From UBA2336 sp964538575 (lineage in GTDB: Bacteria > Bacteroidota > Bacteroidia > Cytophagales > Cyclobacteriaceae), in contig CAZIGG010000158.1 of the NCBI GenBank assembly GCA_964538575.1, positions 1-6,141 of the forward strand: a stretch of 6,141 nucleotides of DNA, read 5' to 3'. The notes beneath the pieces are model-generated. The model ran no database searches and was not told where the DNA came from. It was given only the letters and a program-made list of their open reading frames with translations. The translations under genes and the position numbers were made by a program. Every line of letters begins with the position of its first letter. Within the stretch, counting starts at the first letter, position 1. This document shows positions 1 to 5,935 of this stretch, one piece after another.

Positions 1-1
1 T

Positions 2-763
2 TCAAATTGCCTTAATGATTTCTGTAAACTCGCGTGATTTTAGGGAAGCACCGCCTACGAGGCCGCCATCTACATCGGCATTTGCAAAAAGTTCTTTTGC
101 GTTGGCTGCATTTACACTTCCTCCATATAATATAGAGATGTTATCGGCTACAGCCTGACCGTATTTCACGGCAATGTGCTTGCGGATTACCGCGTGCATA
201 TCCTGCGCCTGTTGTGACGTTGCTGTTTTGCCGGTGCCGATTGCCCAAACGGGTTCGTATGCGATCACTACTTTTTGCAGACTCTCCGCATCCAAATGAA
301 ACAGGCTTTCCTCAACCTGCTGCTTCACTAATTGTTCATGCGTGCCCTTTTCACGGACTTCCAAAACTTCACCGCAGCAAAAAATGGGAGACAAACCATG
401 CTTCAGCACAACATCAACTTTCTTCGCGAGGAGTTTTCCATCTTCACCGAAATACTGCCTGCGTTCGCTGTGGCCGAGAATTACGTACGGAATATCCATC
501 GACTTCAGCATGGCTGCCGATGTTTCACCGGTGTACGCACCCGATTCATGCTCACTGCAGTTCTGCGCGGCAACTGAAATTGTATTACTCTTTCCAACAA
601 TGGTTTTAACCGATTGTAAATATGGAAACGGAGTACAGAAAACTACGTTAACATCACCCTTTACTTCGTCATTCACCATCCCCAGCACTTCCGAAGCAAG
701 TGTGTTTGCTTCGTGCAGGGTTTTGTTCATTTTCCAGTTTCCGGCTACGATCTTTTTACGCAT
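2..763 (-). CDS. tpiA: Triosephosphate isomerase
   Basis: Cytoplasmic glycolytic and gluconeogenic enzyme that interconverts dihydroxyacetone phosphate and glyceraldehyde 3-phosphate. The protein is 253 aa, the usual length for bacterial TIM-barrel TpiA, and looks complete. Visible motifs: AGNWKMN at residues 7-13 (substrate-binding N9 and K11), the electrophilic His98 in ILGHSERR, the catalytic base Glu170 in AYEPVWAIGTGKT with the mobile phosphate-gripping loop just after it, YGGSVN at 213-218, and GGLVGGASL at 233-241, which completes the phosphate site. The ATG is chosen because the conserved N-terminus MRKKIVAGNWK starts there. The stop is TGA at 2-4. It is the last visible gene of a leftward set, 50 bp after the GldB-like gene. 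An exact Bacteroidota -7 box lies in that spacer, so it is probably transcribed both on its own and by read-through. No oddities in the coding sequence. Confidence 0.98.
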   Translation of the reverse strand: MRKKIVAGNWKMNKTLHEANTLASEVLGMVNDEVKGDVNVVFCTPFPYLQSVKTIVGKSNTISVAAQNCSEHESGAYTGETSAAMLKSMDIPYVILGHSERRQYFGEDGKLLAKKVDVVLKHGLSPIFCCGEVLEVREKGTHEQLVKQQVEESLFHLDAESLQKVVIAYEPVWAIGTGKTATSQQAQDMHAVIRKHIAVKYGQAVADNISILYGGSVNAANAKELFANADVDGGLVGGASLKSREFTEIIKAI

Positions 764-787
764 GTCTTTAAATTTTTAAAAGGAGGT

Positions 788-795
788 CAAAGATA
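788..795 (-). promoter_or_regulatory. Candidate tpiA promoter, TATCTTTG -7 box
   Basis: Read on the minus strand this is TATCTTTG, an exact match to the Bacteroidota -7 consensus TAnnTTTG. It lies in the 50-bp spacer between the GldB-like gene and tpiA. A start site about 5-8 nt downstream would leave a leader of roughly 17-20 nt before the tpiA ATG. No clear TTG -33 element is seen at the usual distance; that stretch is T-rich and overlaps the end of the upstream gene. Confidence 0.5.
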
Positions 796-813
796 CGCTG
801 CTCTCCGAAAAAA

Positions 814-1824
814 TCACCTTCGCTTTGGCTTGTATTTGGAGCTTTCGAAAAGCTTGTCAGCGTTGCCGCTATTCATAAGATCAGGAAGCGACCGATCAGG
901 ATGTTCTTTCATATAGCTCTTCACAATCTGCCAGCCAACCCACTGCGCAATCCGGCCCGGGCAATCGGGGCCTACCTGCGCGGTTTTCGGACGGTCACCT
1001 AAATACTGCTGCTTCAATACATGACTGGTGGAGTACAGCAGCTTATCTTCAATTATTCTTGCCCAGATGAGATCCTGATTTTTCCAGGCGCCTGTCATTT
1101 CTTTCGGAGAATACCAGATGAAAATACTATCGGGTGTGCAGGGAATCATTTGCTTGGCGAAATAGAATGACTTGCCATAGGCAATCATATCGGCCAAAGC
1201 CGTTTTGTTGTCTCCATCCATGTGGTTGATCCTGGAATCAATACCATAAATCAACATAACAGACGGCACAATGTTCTCCGGGTTATATTGCCGGAGCATG
1301 TAATCGTACATGTTGGGGCGGAACTTCGCGCCTTTGCCCAAATAATAATCGAGCCCGATAATAATTAATGAGTCGCTCACGTACATATCGGTTTCAAAAC
1401 CACTGATTGCCGTTTCTATCCTGGGCACCTGTATCCCGGGGTAATAGTACTTCAGGTTTTTGAACGCTTGTGTAAGCTCTTCTTTTAATTTCTCTTCGTT
1501 TCCAAATACGCGTTTCACTTCCATCGCAAGCGTATCGAGGTGAATGTTGGTAAACCGCCTGTATAACTCGTTAATGAAAGCTGAATCATTCGGGTATTGC
1601 GCTCGTTTAAAGAAAATCTCGCGCAGAATTTTATGACCATCCAGTATTTTCACCAGCGCTGCCTTTGAGGTTACGGCAGCCAATGAATCGGATAATGAAG
1701 TAAGCTTCATTTCAACTTCCAGTCCCGAAGTGTCAGGGATAAATGCACACCCCTGCTCTTCTTCGTTTCCGCAGGATGAAAGGAGGAACATGCCAACAAG
1801 TAAAAACGGGAGAAAATATTTCAT
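814..1824 (-). CDS. gldB: GldB-like gliding-motility lipoprotein
   Basis: A 336-aa lipoprotein recognised as the GldB family of Bacteroidota. GldB is a cell-envelope lipoprotein required for gliding in Flavobacterium johnsoniae, but homologues also occur in species not known to glide. The N-terminus has a lysine, a hydrophobic stretch (residues 4-15) and the lipobox LSSC, so Cys18 should be lipidated. The acidic run NEEEQ directly after the cysteine resembles the lipoprotein export signal that sends Bacteroidota lipoproteins to the cell surface; this is inference. Family-like stretches are RIETAISGF near 135, DYYLGKGAKFRPNMYDY near 160, ENIVPSVMLIYGIDS near 185 and GRIAQWVGWQIVKSYM near 290. 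The gene starts 6 bp after the DUF6702-like gene, so the two are co-transcribed. gldC, a frequent partner of gldB, is not next to it here. The molecular function of the family is unknown. Confidence 0.85.
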   Translation of the reverse strand: MKYFLPFLLVGMFLLSSCGNEEEQGCAFIPDTSGLEVEMKLTSLSDSLAAVTSKAALVKILDGHKILREIFFKRAQYPNDSAFINELYRRFTNIHLDTLAMEVKRVFGNEEKLKEELTQAFKNLKYYYPGIQVPRIETAISGFETDMYVSDSLIIIGLDYYLGKGAKFRPNMYDYMLRQYNPENIVPSVMLIYGIDSRINHMDGDNKTALADMIAYGKSFYFAKQMIPCTPDSIFIWYSPKEMTGAWKNQDLIWARIIEDKLLYSTSHVLKQQYLGDRPKTAQVGPDCPGRIAQWVGWQIVKSYMKEHPDRSLPDLMNSGNADKLFESSKYKPKRR

Positions 1825-1830
1825 GCGGGT

Positions 1831-2325
1831 TTATTTTTTCAGATCAAACGAAAGCCTGCCGGAAGGATTGTTCCGCATGAGCCTTAAACTTTTTGTTTCA
1901 TCGTTCACGGTCATGTTAACCAGGTTAGCCTGATCTTCATAAAGTTCCGTAAGGATGCTGTTCGTAATGCCGATGGTGGTAAACTTTTTTACCGGCTGCA
2001 CCTGGATATAAAAAATAAGCACATCCTCATCCGTTTCGTGGCCGAGGTATTTAACAGCCTGGGGTTTTCCGTCTGCCGTAAGCTTAATCCTCGGCTGTAA
2101 ATATTCCCACGCAAGTTTATCGGTTGTGGTGTTTAAAGGACTTAACAAATTAAGTTCTGCATCGTTCTTTGTGCCGCGAACGGCAAGCTCAAGATCGTCC
2201 GTGAAAATGCGGAGCATGATCTCCAGCTCTTTTTCCTTTTCATCCCATGTAATTTCAGTAACCGAAATGTGAAGCGGATGCAAAAGAATCAAAACCGATG
2301 ACAAAAAAATTGAGATGAGCGGCAT
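1831..2325 (-). CDS. DUF6702-like secreted or anchored protein
   Basis: A 164-aa protein of unknown function that I match by eye to the Bacteroidota DUF6702 family. It begins with a short hydrophobic segment (about residues 3-15), followed at once by HPLHISVTEI (16-25), the family's most recognisable feature. A mainly beta-strand pattern follows (KELEIMLRIFTDDLELAV near 32-49), then a polar C-terminus without further membrane segments. The hydrophobic segment should export the protein or tether it in the inner membrane. The residues before His16 (ILL) do not make a normal signal peptidase I site, so cleavage is doubtful. It is the first gene of the leftward operon and is divergent from the HupE/UreJ-like gene. 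In this family an HPxH start next to a HupE-type membrane protein hints at metal binding, but no enzymatic or transport role is shown. No in-frame upstream start was found. Confidence 0.75.
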   Translation of the reverse strand: MPLISIFLSSVLILLHPLHISVTEITWDEKEKELEIMLRIFTDDLELAVRGTKNDAELNLLSPLNTTTDKLAWEYLQPRIKLTADGKPQAVKYLGHETDEDVLIFYIQVQPVKKFTTIGITNSILTELYEDQANLVNMTVNDETKSLRLMRNNPSGRLSFDLKK

Positions 2326-2352
2326 TTCGCGTACAGGGCTTATATCGGGACA

Positions 2353-2360
2353 TAAAATTA
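2353..2360 (-). promoter_or_regulatory. Candidate -7 box for leftward operon
   Basis: On the minus strand this reads TAATTTTA, matching TAnnTTTG at every defined position except the final G. It lies 27 bp upstream of the DUF6702-like start codon in the divergent spacer, which would give a leader of about 20 nt. No TTG -33 element is visible at the expected distance, so support is weak. Confidence 0.3.
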
Positions 2361-2374
2361 GTTAATAAAACCCG

Positions 2375-2382
2375 TATACTTG
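2375..2382 (+). promoter_or_regulatory. Candidate promoter for HupE/UreJ-like operon
   Basis: TATACTTG, followed by CA, matches the Bacteroidota -7 consensus TAnnTTTG except for one C in place of T. It ends 27 bp before the ATG of the HupE/UreJ-like gene, giving a predicted leader of about 20 nt. Upstream is AT-rich (TTAGTTAATAAAA) with no exact TTG -33 element. Together with the minus-strand box at 2353-2360 it would form a compact divergent promoter. Confidence 0.42.
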
Positions 2383-2409
2383 CATTTCGCGCTGCGCTGA
2401 CCTGATTCT

Positions 2410-2994
2410 ATGAGTCAATTTGAACTTTACTTCCAGTTGGGGAAGGATCATATCCTCGATTACAAAAACGGGTACGATCATATTCTTTTTATAGTGGCGC
2501 TTTGCGCGGTATATCTTATGCGCGACTGGAAAAAAGTGCTGATCCTGGTAACCGCTTTTACCATCGGGCATTCCATTACACTCGCCTTATCTACCCTTAA
2601 GATTATATCCGTTAACCAGGAGCTGATCGAGTTTTTGATCCCGGTTACGATTTTCATTACCGCGGGCTCCAATATTTTCAGGCGCACAGAGCTTTCGGAC
2701 CGAACGACTTATATCAATTATGGCTACGCGCTGTTTTTCGGATTGATCCACGGACTTGGATTTTCAAATTATTTAAAGAGCATTTTAGGGAAAGACAGCG
2801 GCATTGTATCCCGGTTATTTGCCTTTAACATCGGTTTGGAGTTGGGTCAAATAATTATCGTTAGCATCTTTCTGATCTTATCTTTTATTTTAGTCGATCT
2901 TTTTACCGTAAACCGAAGAGACTGGAAGATCGTTGTTTCATCTGCCGTTGCCGGAATGGCTTTACTGCTGATGAAAGACAAAATTTTCTGGTAA
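2410..2994 (+). CDS. HupE/UreJ-family membrane protein
   Basis: A 194-aa polytopic inner-membrane protein of the HupE/UreJ type. Members of this group are proposed nickel or cobalt permeases associated with hydrogenase and urease, but no hydrogenase or urease gene is seen here and the substrate is unknown. About six hydrophobic segments are visible: 25-37, 42-61, 73-88, 103-118, 136-166 (possibly two passes) and 174-188. The family's charged membrane motifs are all present: His14 in KDHILD, Asp23-His24 in GYDHILF, His54 in FTIGHSITL, His114 in FGLIHGLGFSN, and Asn140 and Glu144 in FNIGLELGQ. These are the likely metal-coordinating positions by family logic. There is no N-terminal signal peptide or extracytoplasmic domain. 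It is the first gene of a rightward operon with the M1 peptidase, 15 bp downstream, and is divergent from the DUF6702-like gene. Confidence 0.85.
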   Translation: MSQFELYFQLGKDHILDYKNGYDHILFIVALCAVYLMRDWKKVLILVTAFTIGHSITLALSTLKIISVNQELIEFLIPVTIFITAGSNIFRRTELSDRTTYINYGYALFFGLIHGLGFSNYLKSILGKDSGIVSRLFAFNIGLELGQIIIVSIFLILSFILVDLFTVNRRDWKIVVSSAVAGMALLLMKDKIFW

Positions 2995-3009
2995 TCTCAA
3001 CCTTAACCT

Positions 3010-5402
3010 ATGAAAAATTCAATTCTCATCATCTGCCTGATATTAACTTCTGTTACAGCGTTCGCGCAGGATACCAACTGGAAGGGCAAATTCGAACAGC
3101 TCGATCAACTGCTGCCGACACCTAATGAATACCGCAGCGCCTCGGGAGCCCCGGGGCCGAAGTACTGGCAACAGCAGGCCGACTATGTTATCGATGCCGA
3201 ATTGAATGATGAAAATCAAAGCATCACGGGTTCGGAGGTGATCACCTACACGAACAATTCACCGGATGCCTTAACGTATCTCTGGCTGCAACTGGATCAG
3301 AACATCAATGAAAAAGGAAACAATACATTAAAGACGGCCACCAACACGGTTCCGGATGTAATCAACACACAAACCATTGCTGCCAATGCAGGGTTACATG
3401 ATTTTGACGGAGGGTTCAAAATCAAATCGGTAAAAGATGTTTCCGGAAAAGCGATGCCCTATTTCATCAATCAAACCATGATGCGCGTTGACCTGGCGCA
3501 GCCGTTAACAACCGGTCAGAAAATTTCATTTTCCATCGAGTGGTCGTTCAACATTAACGATCGCGTTAAAAAAATTACGCCCAATGACGGCCGCAGCGGC
3601 ATGGAGTATTTCCCTAAAGACGGCAACCATTTATACATTATAGCGCAATGGTTTCCGCGCATGTGCGTGTACGATGATTTGGTCGGCTGGCAAAACAAAC
3701 AATTCTGGGGGCAGGGTGAGTTTACGTTGTCTTTCGGAAATTACCAGGTTAACCTGACTGTCCCTGCCGATCACATTGTTGCCGGAACAGGCATGGTACA
3801 AAACCTGAAAGAAGTTTTAACTGCTGAACAGTATAAACGATTCGGGCAGGCCAACGCATCGTTTGATAAGCCGGTCATTATTTGTACACAACAGGAGGCT
3901 GAACAGCGCGAGAAAACAAAATCGAAGCAAAAGAAAACCTGGAAGTTCACAGCCGATAATGTGCGCGACTTTGCGTTTGCCACCTCGCGAAAATTCATTT
4001 GGGATGCACAGGCTGTAAANNNNNNNNNNNNNNNNNNNNNNNNNNNNNNNNNNNNNNNNNNNNNNNNNNNNNNNNNNNNNNNNNNNNNNNNNNNNNNNNN
4101 NNNNNNNNNNNNNNNNNNNGCGACTTTGCGTTTGCCACCTCGCGAAAATTCATTTGGGATGCACAGGCTGTAAAAATTGCCGACAAGACAACGCTGGCAA
4201 TGTCGTACTATCCCAAAGAAGGCAATCCGCTTTGGGAAAAGGAATCAACCAAAGCTGTACGCAATACATTATTAGGCTATTCAAAATTCAGCATCCACTA
4301 CCCGTATCCGCAGGCAACATCTGTTCATGCCGCTTCCTTAGGCATGGAATATCCGATGATCTGTTTCAATTACGGAAGGCCGAAAGATGATGGAACGTAT
4401 GATGACCGCACTAAATGGGGCATGATCGGAGTGATTGTTCACGAAGTAGGGCATAACTTCTTCCCGATGATCATCAACAGCGATGAACGCGAAACAACCT
4501 GGATGGATGAAGGGTTGAATACATTTATTCAGCACCTCACACAAACCATATATTATCCTGACATGCCAGCGCGAAGAGGCCCTGCGCCTATGATTGTTCC
4601 GTACATGAAAAGCGACCCGGCCCTGCAGCGCCCGCTCATGGTTAACTCGGAAAGTGTTGTGCGTTCAAATTTTGGAAATGAGCAGTACAGCAAATGTGCC
4701 ACAGCACTGAACATTCTTCGTGAAACAGTAATGGGACCCGAGCTTTTTGACAGAGCATTCAAGGAATATTGCGAACGCTGGGCTTTCAAGCATCCCAAAC
4801 CGGCTGATCTATTCAGAACCCTGGAAGATGCCTCCGCGGTTGATCTTGACTGGTTCTGGCGCGGCTGGTTTTATACAACCGATTACAATAACCAGTCTAT
4901 CGACAACGTAAAGTGGTTTAAGACCGGCACAGAAACCAAAAGCGTTGAGAATAAAAAAATTAAAGCGAAGGAAGGTGATCTTACCAAAGGAGGATCAGGC
5001 ATGCTGGACTTCAGCGCTGGCCCGCAGCCGCTAACGGTAACCCATACACCCGAAAGTTCATATGGAGACTTTCGGAACCGCATTGATGATAAAGCGATTA
5101 TTGGCAAGCTTGACGGCAAGAACATCTATGAAGTAACGTTTGCCAACAAGGGCGGGTTAGTGATGCCGGTTATTATTGAGTGGACGTTTAAAGACGGCAC
5201 CAAAGAAATCGAGCGCCTTCCGGCTGAAATCTGGCGGTTGAATGAAAATGTTGCAACCAAAACTTTTGTTAAGGATAAAGAGGTGGTAAACATTGTGCTT
5301 GACCCTAATGGAGAAACGGCAGATGTAAGCCTGGAGGATAATGTATTCCCGCGTAAGAATGAACCTTCGCAGTTTGATAAGTTTAAAAAATCAGGTCAAT
5401 AA
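3010..5402 (+). CDS. M1-family zinc metallopeptidase, interrupted by false gap
   Basis: Exported gluzincin aminopeptidase-like enzyme. Residues 1-19 form a Sec signal peptide, with probable cleavage at AFA|QD. An N-terminal beta-sandwich domain follows, then the catalytic domain and a C-terminal beta-rich tail. No lipobox or clear T9SS sorting domain is seen. A 100-N gap breaks the gene, but its flanks carry the same 55 bp. Removing 155 bases (the N run plus one copy) leaves one in-frame ORF of 745 codons plus TAA. In that numbering the zinc motif is HEVGH (426-430) with Glu449 as third ligand (HExxH-x18-E), Glu427 is the general base, and Tyr508 in EQYSKCATAL is the likely transition-state tyrosine. 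The exopeptidase motif reads GMEYP (393-397) where classical members have GAMEN. Translation across the uncollapsed gap gives a spurious stop at 4171-4173. It follows the HupE/UreJ-like gene by 15 bp, so they are probably co-transcribed. The peptide substrate is unknown. Confidence 0.93.
3965..4019. repeat. 55-bp contig-end overlap, left copy
   Basis: These 55 bases, starting GCGACTTTGCG and ending GGCTGTAAA, directly abut the N run and are repeated without a mismatch at 4120-4174 on its other side. They encode part of the M1 peptidase (DFAFATSRKF and following). The repeat is best read as the shared end of two contigs, not a biological duplication. Confidence 0.95.
4020..4119. other. Assembly gap of exactly 100 N
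   Basis: There are exactly 100 unknown bases, a common placeholder length for a gap of unknown size. Because both flanks are the same 55 bp and the reading frame is restored by collapsing them, the true missing length is probably zero: the two contigs overlap. Confidence 0.97.
4120..4174. repeat. 55-bp contig-end overlap, right copy
   Basis: Exact second copy of 3965-4019, starting at the first base after the N run. After this copy the M1 peptidase continues as KIADKTTLAMSYYPKEG, which joins directly to the sequence before the gap. Confidence 0.95.
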
Positions 5403-5423
5403 TTATTGATTGATTTTATATAC

Positions 5424-5585
5424 AAGAGGCTGTCTCAAAAGTCAAATAAATTAGGAGACCCTTGCCGGACTTATTCCGGGCATCCCCTTATTCAGCACGC
5501 AAATGGAGATCGCGGCATCCGCCCGGATGAATCCATTCGGACGGGCAGGGCCGCGAAGACAGAATGACTTTTGAGACAGCCTCTT
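5424..5585. repeat. 162-bp inverted-repeat element, MITE-like
   Basis: The element is bounded by perfect 21-bp inverted repeats at 5424-5444 and 5565-5585, with core GAGGCTGTCTCAAAAGTCA. Inside are a small hairpin (CCGGA 5465-5469 with TCCGG 5475-5479) and a nested GC-rich one: TCGCGGC 5510-5516 pairs with GCCGCGA 5550-5556, enclosing a 10-bp stem of 5519-5528 with 5535-5544 that has one mismatch and one G-T pair. I see no coding potential and no clear target-site duplication. It sits between convergent genes, 21 bp after the M1 peptidase stop and 2 bp from the stop of the leftward small membrane gene. It could be a non-autonomous mobile repeat, a shared bidirectional terminator, or both. Similar GAGGCTGTCTCAAAAGT ends seem familiar to me from Bacteroidota intergenic regions, but that is memory, not a search. 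Confidence 0.8.
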
Positions 5586-5589
5586 TTTT
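5565..5589 (+). terminator. Possible terminator from inverted-repeat arm
   Basis: The right arm of the 21-bp inverted repeat runs into six T residues (5584-5589) on the plus strand, resembling a stem followed by a U-tract downstream of the M1 peptidase. The partner arm is about 120 nt upstream, so the stem would close over a long structured loop rather than a tight hairpin. In the leftward direction the T-tract after the equivalent arm is poor. Termination is plausible for the rightward operon but unproven. Confidence 0.4.
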
Positions 5590-5932
5590 AATCTTCATCC
5601 ACGTGCAGCTTGTGCAGAAACCGGTGAACGACCGGTGAAAGGAATACGGCAACCGTACTTAAAAAAACAACTCCGCTGAAGATTGAGTAAAATGAAGCAA
5701 ATACTTTTGCAGCATCATTTTTCATGGCATCAATCGGCCCCATGCCGGTAAGAATCATGGAGGCATTGAGCAGCGCATCAATCCAGGGCAAGTCGTTGAT
5801 GTAGTGATCCCCCAGCACGCCAATTCCCAACGAGAATCCAAGCAGCAGGAAAGAAAAAAAAGTGTACCGGAGTATGCGCCTGATGAACCTGTCAAATGGC
5901 AATACCGGTTCCGACTGGTGTTCAAAATCCAT
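5588..5932 (-). CDS. Small membrane protein with ion-channel-like pore module
   Basis: A 114-aa protein of unknown function. A short basic cytoplasmic N-terminus (RFIRRILRY, 16-23) leads to TM1 (about 24-42), a re-entrant-like segment (WIDALLNASMILTGMGPID, 50-68), TM2 (about 78-102), and a short His-rich C-terminus. This TM, pore-loop, TM layout, with the Gly-x-Gly pair at 63-65 after an amphipathic helix, resembles the pore of two-helix potassium channels (Ion_trans_2). The filter reads LTGMGP where a K+ channel would have TVGYGD, so potassium selectivity is doubtful. It may be a divergent channel or a structural relative. The ATG lies 3 bp after the stop of the upstream dehydratase gene, indicating translational coupling. 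Its TAA overlaps the T-run bordering the inverted-repeat element. Confidence 0.8.
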   Translation of the reverse strand: MDFEHQSEPVLPFDRFIRRILRYTFFSFLLLGFSLGIGVLGDHYINDLPWIDALLNASMILTGMGPIDAMKNDAAKVFASFYSIFSGVVFLSTVAVFLSPVVHRFLHKLHVDED

Positions 5933-5935
5933 ACG

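Noticed and set aside
214..779. Overlapping plus-strand ORFs of 81 to 145 codons opposite tpiA.
   Set aside because: They are antisense shadows of a fully conserved gene, with no recognisable protein features.
779..787. AAAGGAGGT on the plus strand, a perfect Shine-Dalgarno-like sequence.
   Set aside because: No start codon follows at a usable distance on the plus strand, the DNA beyond it is the antisense of the GldB-like gene, and Bacteroidota rarely use strong Shine-Dalgarno sites.
2362..2687. Two 69-codon minus-strand ORFs overlapping the HupE/UreJ-like gene.
   Set aside because: They are shadows of a gene with clear family motifs on the plus strand. One also runs through the divergent promoter spacer.
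3010..4173. A 387-codon version of the M1 peptidase ending just after the gap in LRLPPRENSFGMHRL.
   Set aside because: The tail is the 55-bp duplicate read out of frame across the arbitrary 100 N. The stop is an artefact of the gap length.
3965..4174. A genuine tandem duplication or insertion inside the peptidase gene.
   Set aside because: The copies are identical, abut the N run exactly on both sides, and collapsing them restores the frame and the continuous protein, which is what an assembly overlap predicts.
4553..5125. Minus-strand ORFs of about 80 codons inside the M1 gene.
   Set aside because: They lie antisense to conserved catalytic and C-terminal coding sequence, with no domain-like pattern or promoter.
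3999..5402. A separate 467-codon ORF starting at an ATG before the gap (MGCTGCK).
   Set aside because: The start is out of frame with the real gene and the frame only joins through N bases. It is the 3' part of the same peptidase gene.
5424..5585. A CRISPR array or an insertion sequence with its own transposase.
   Set aside because: There is only one inverted pair with no regularly spaced direct repeats, and 162 bp without an ORF cannot encode a transposase.
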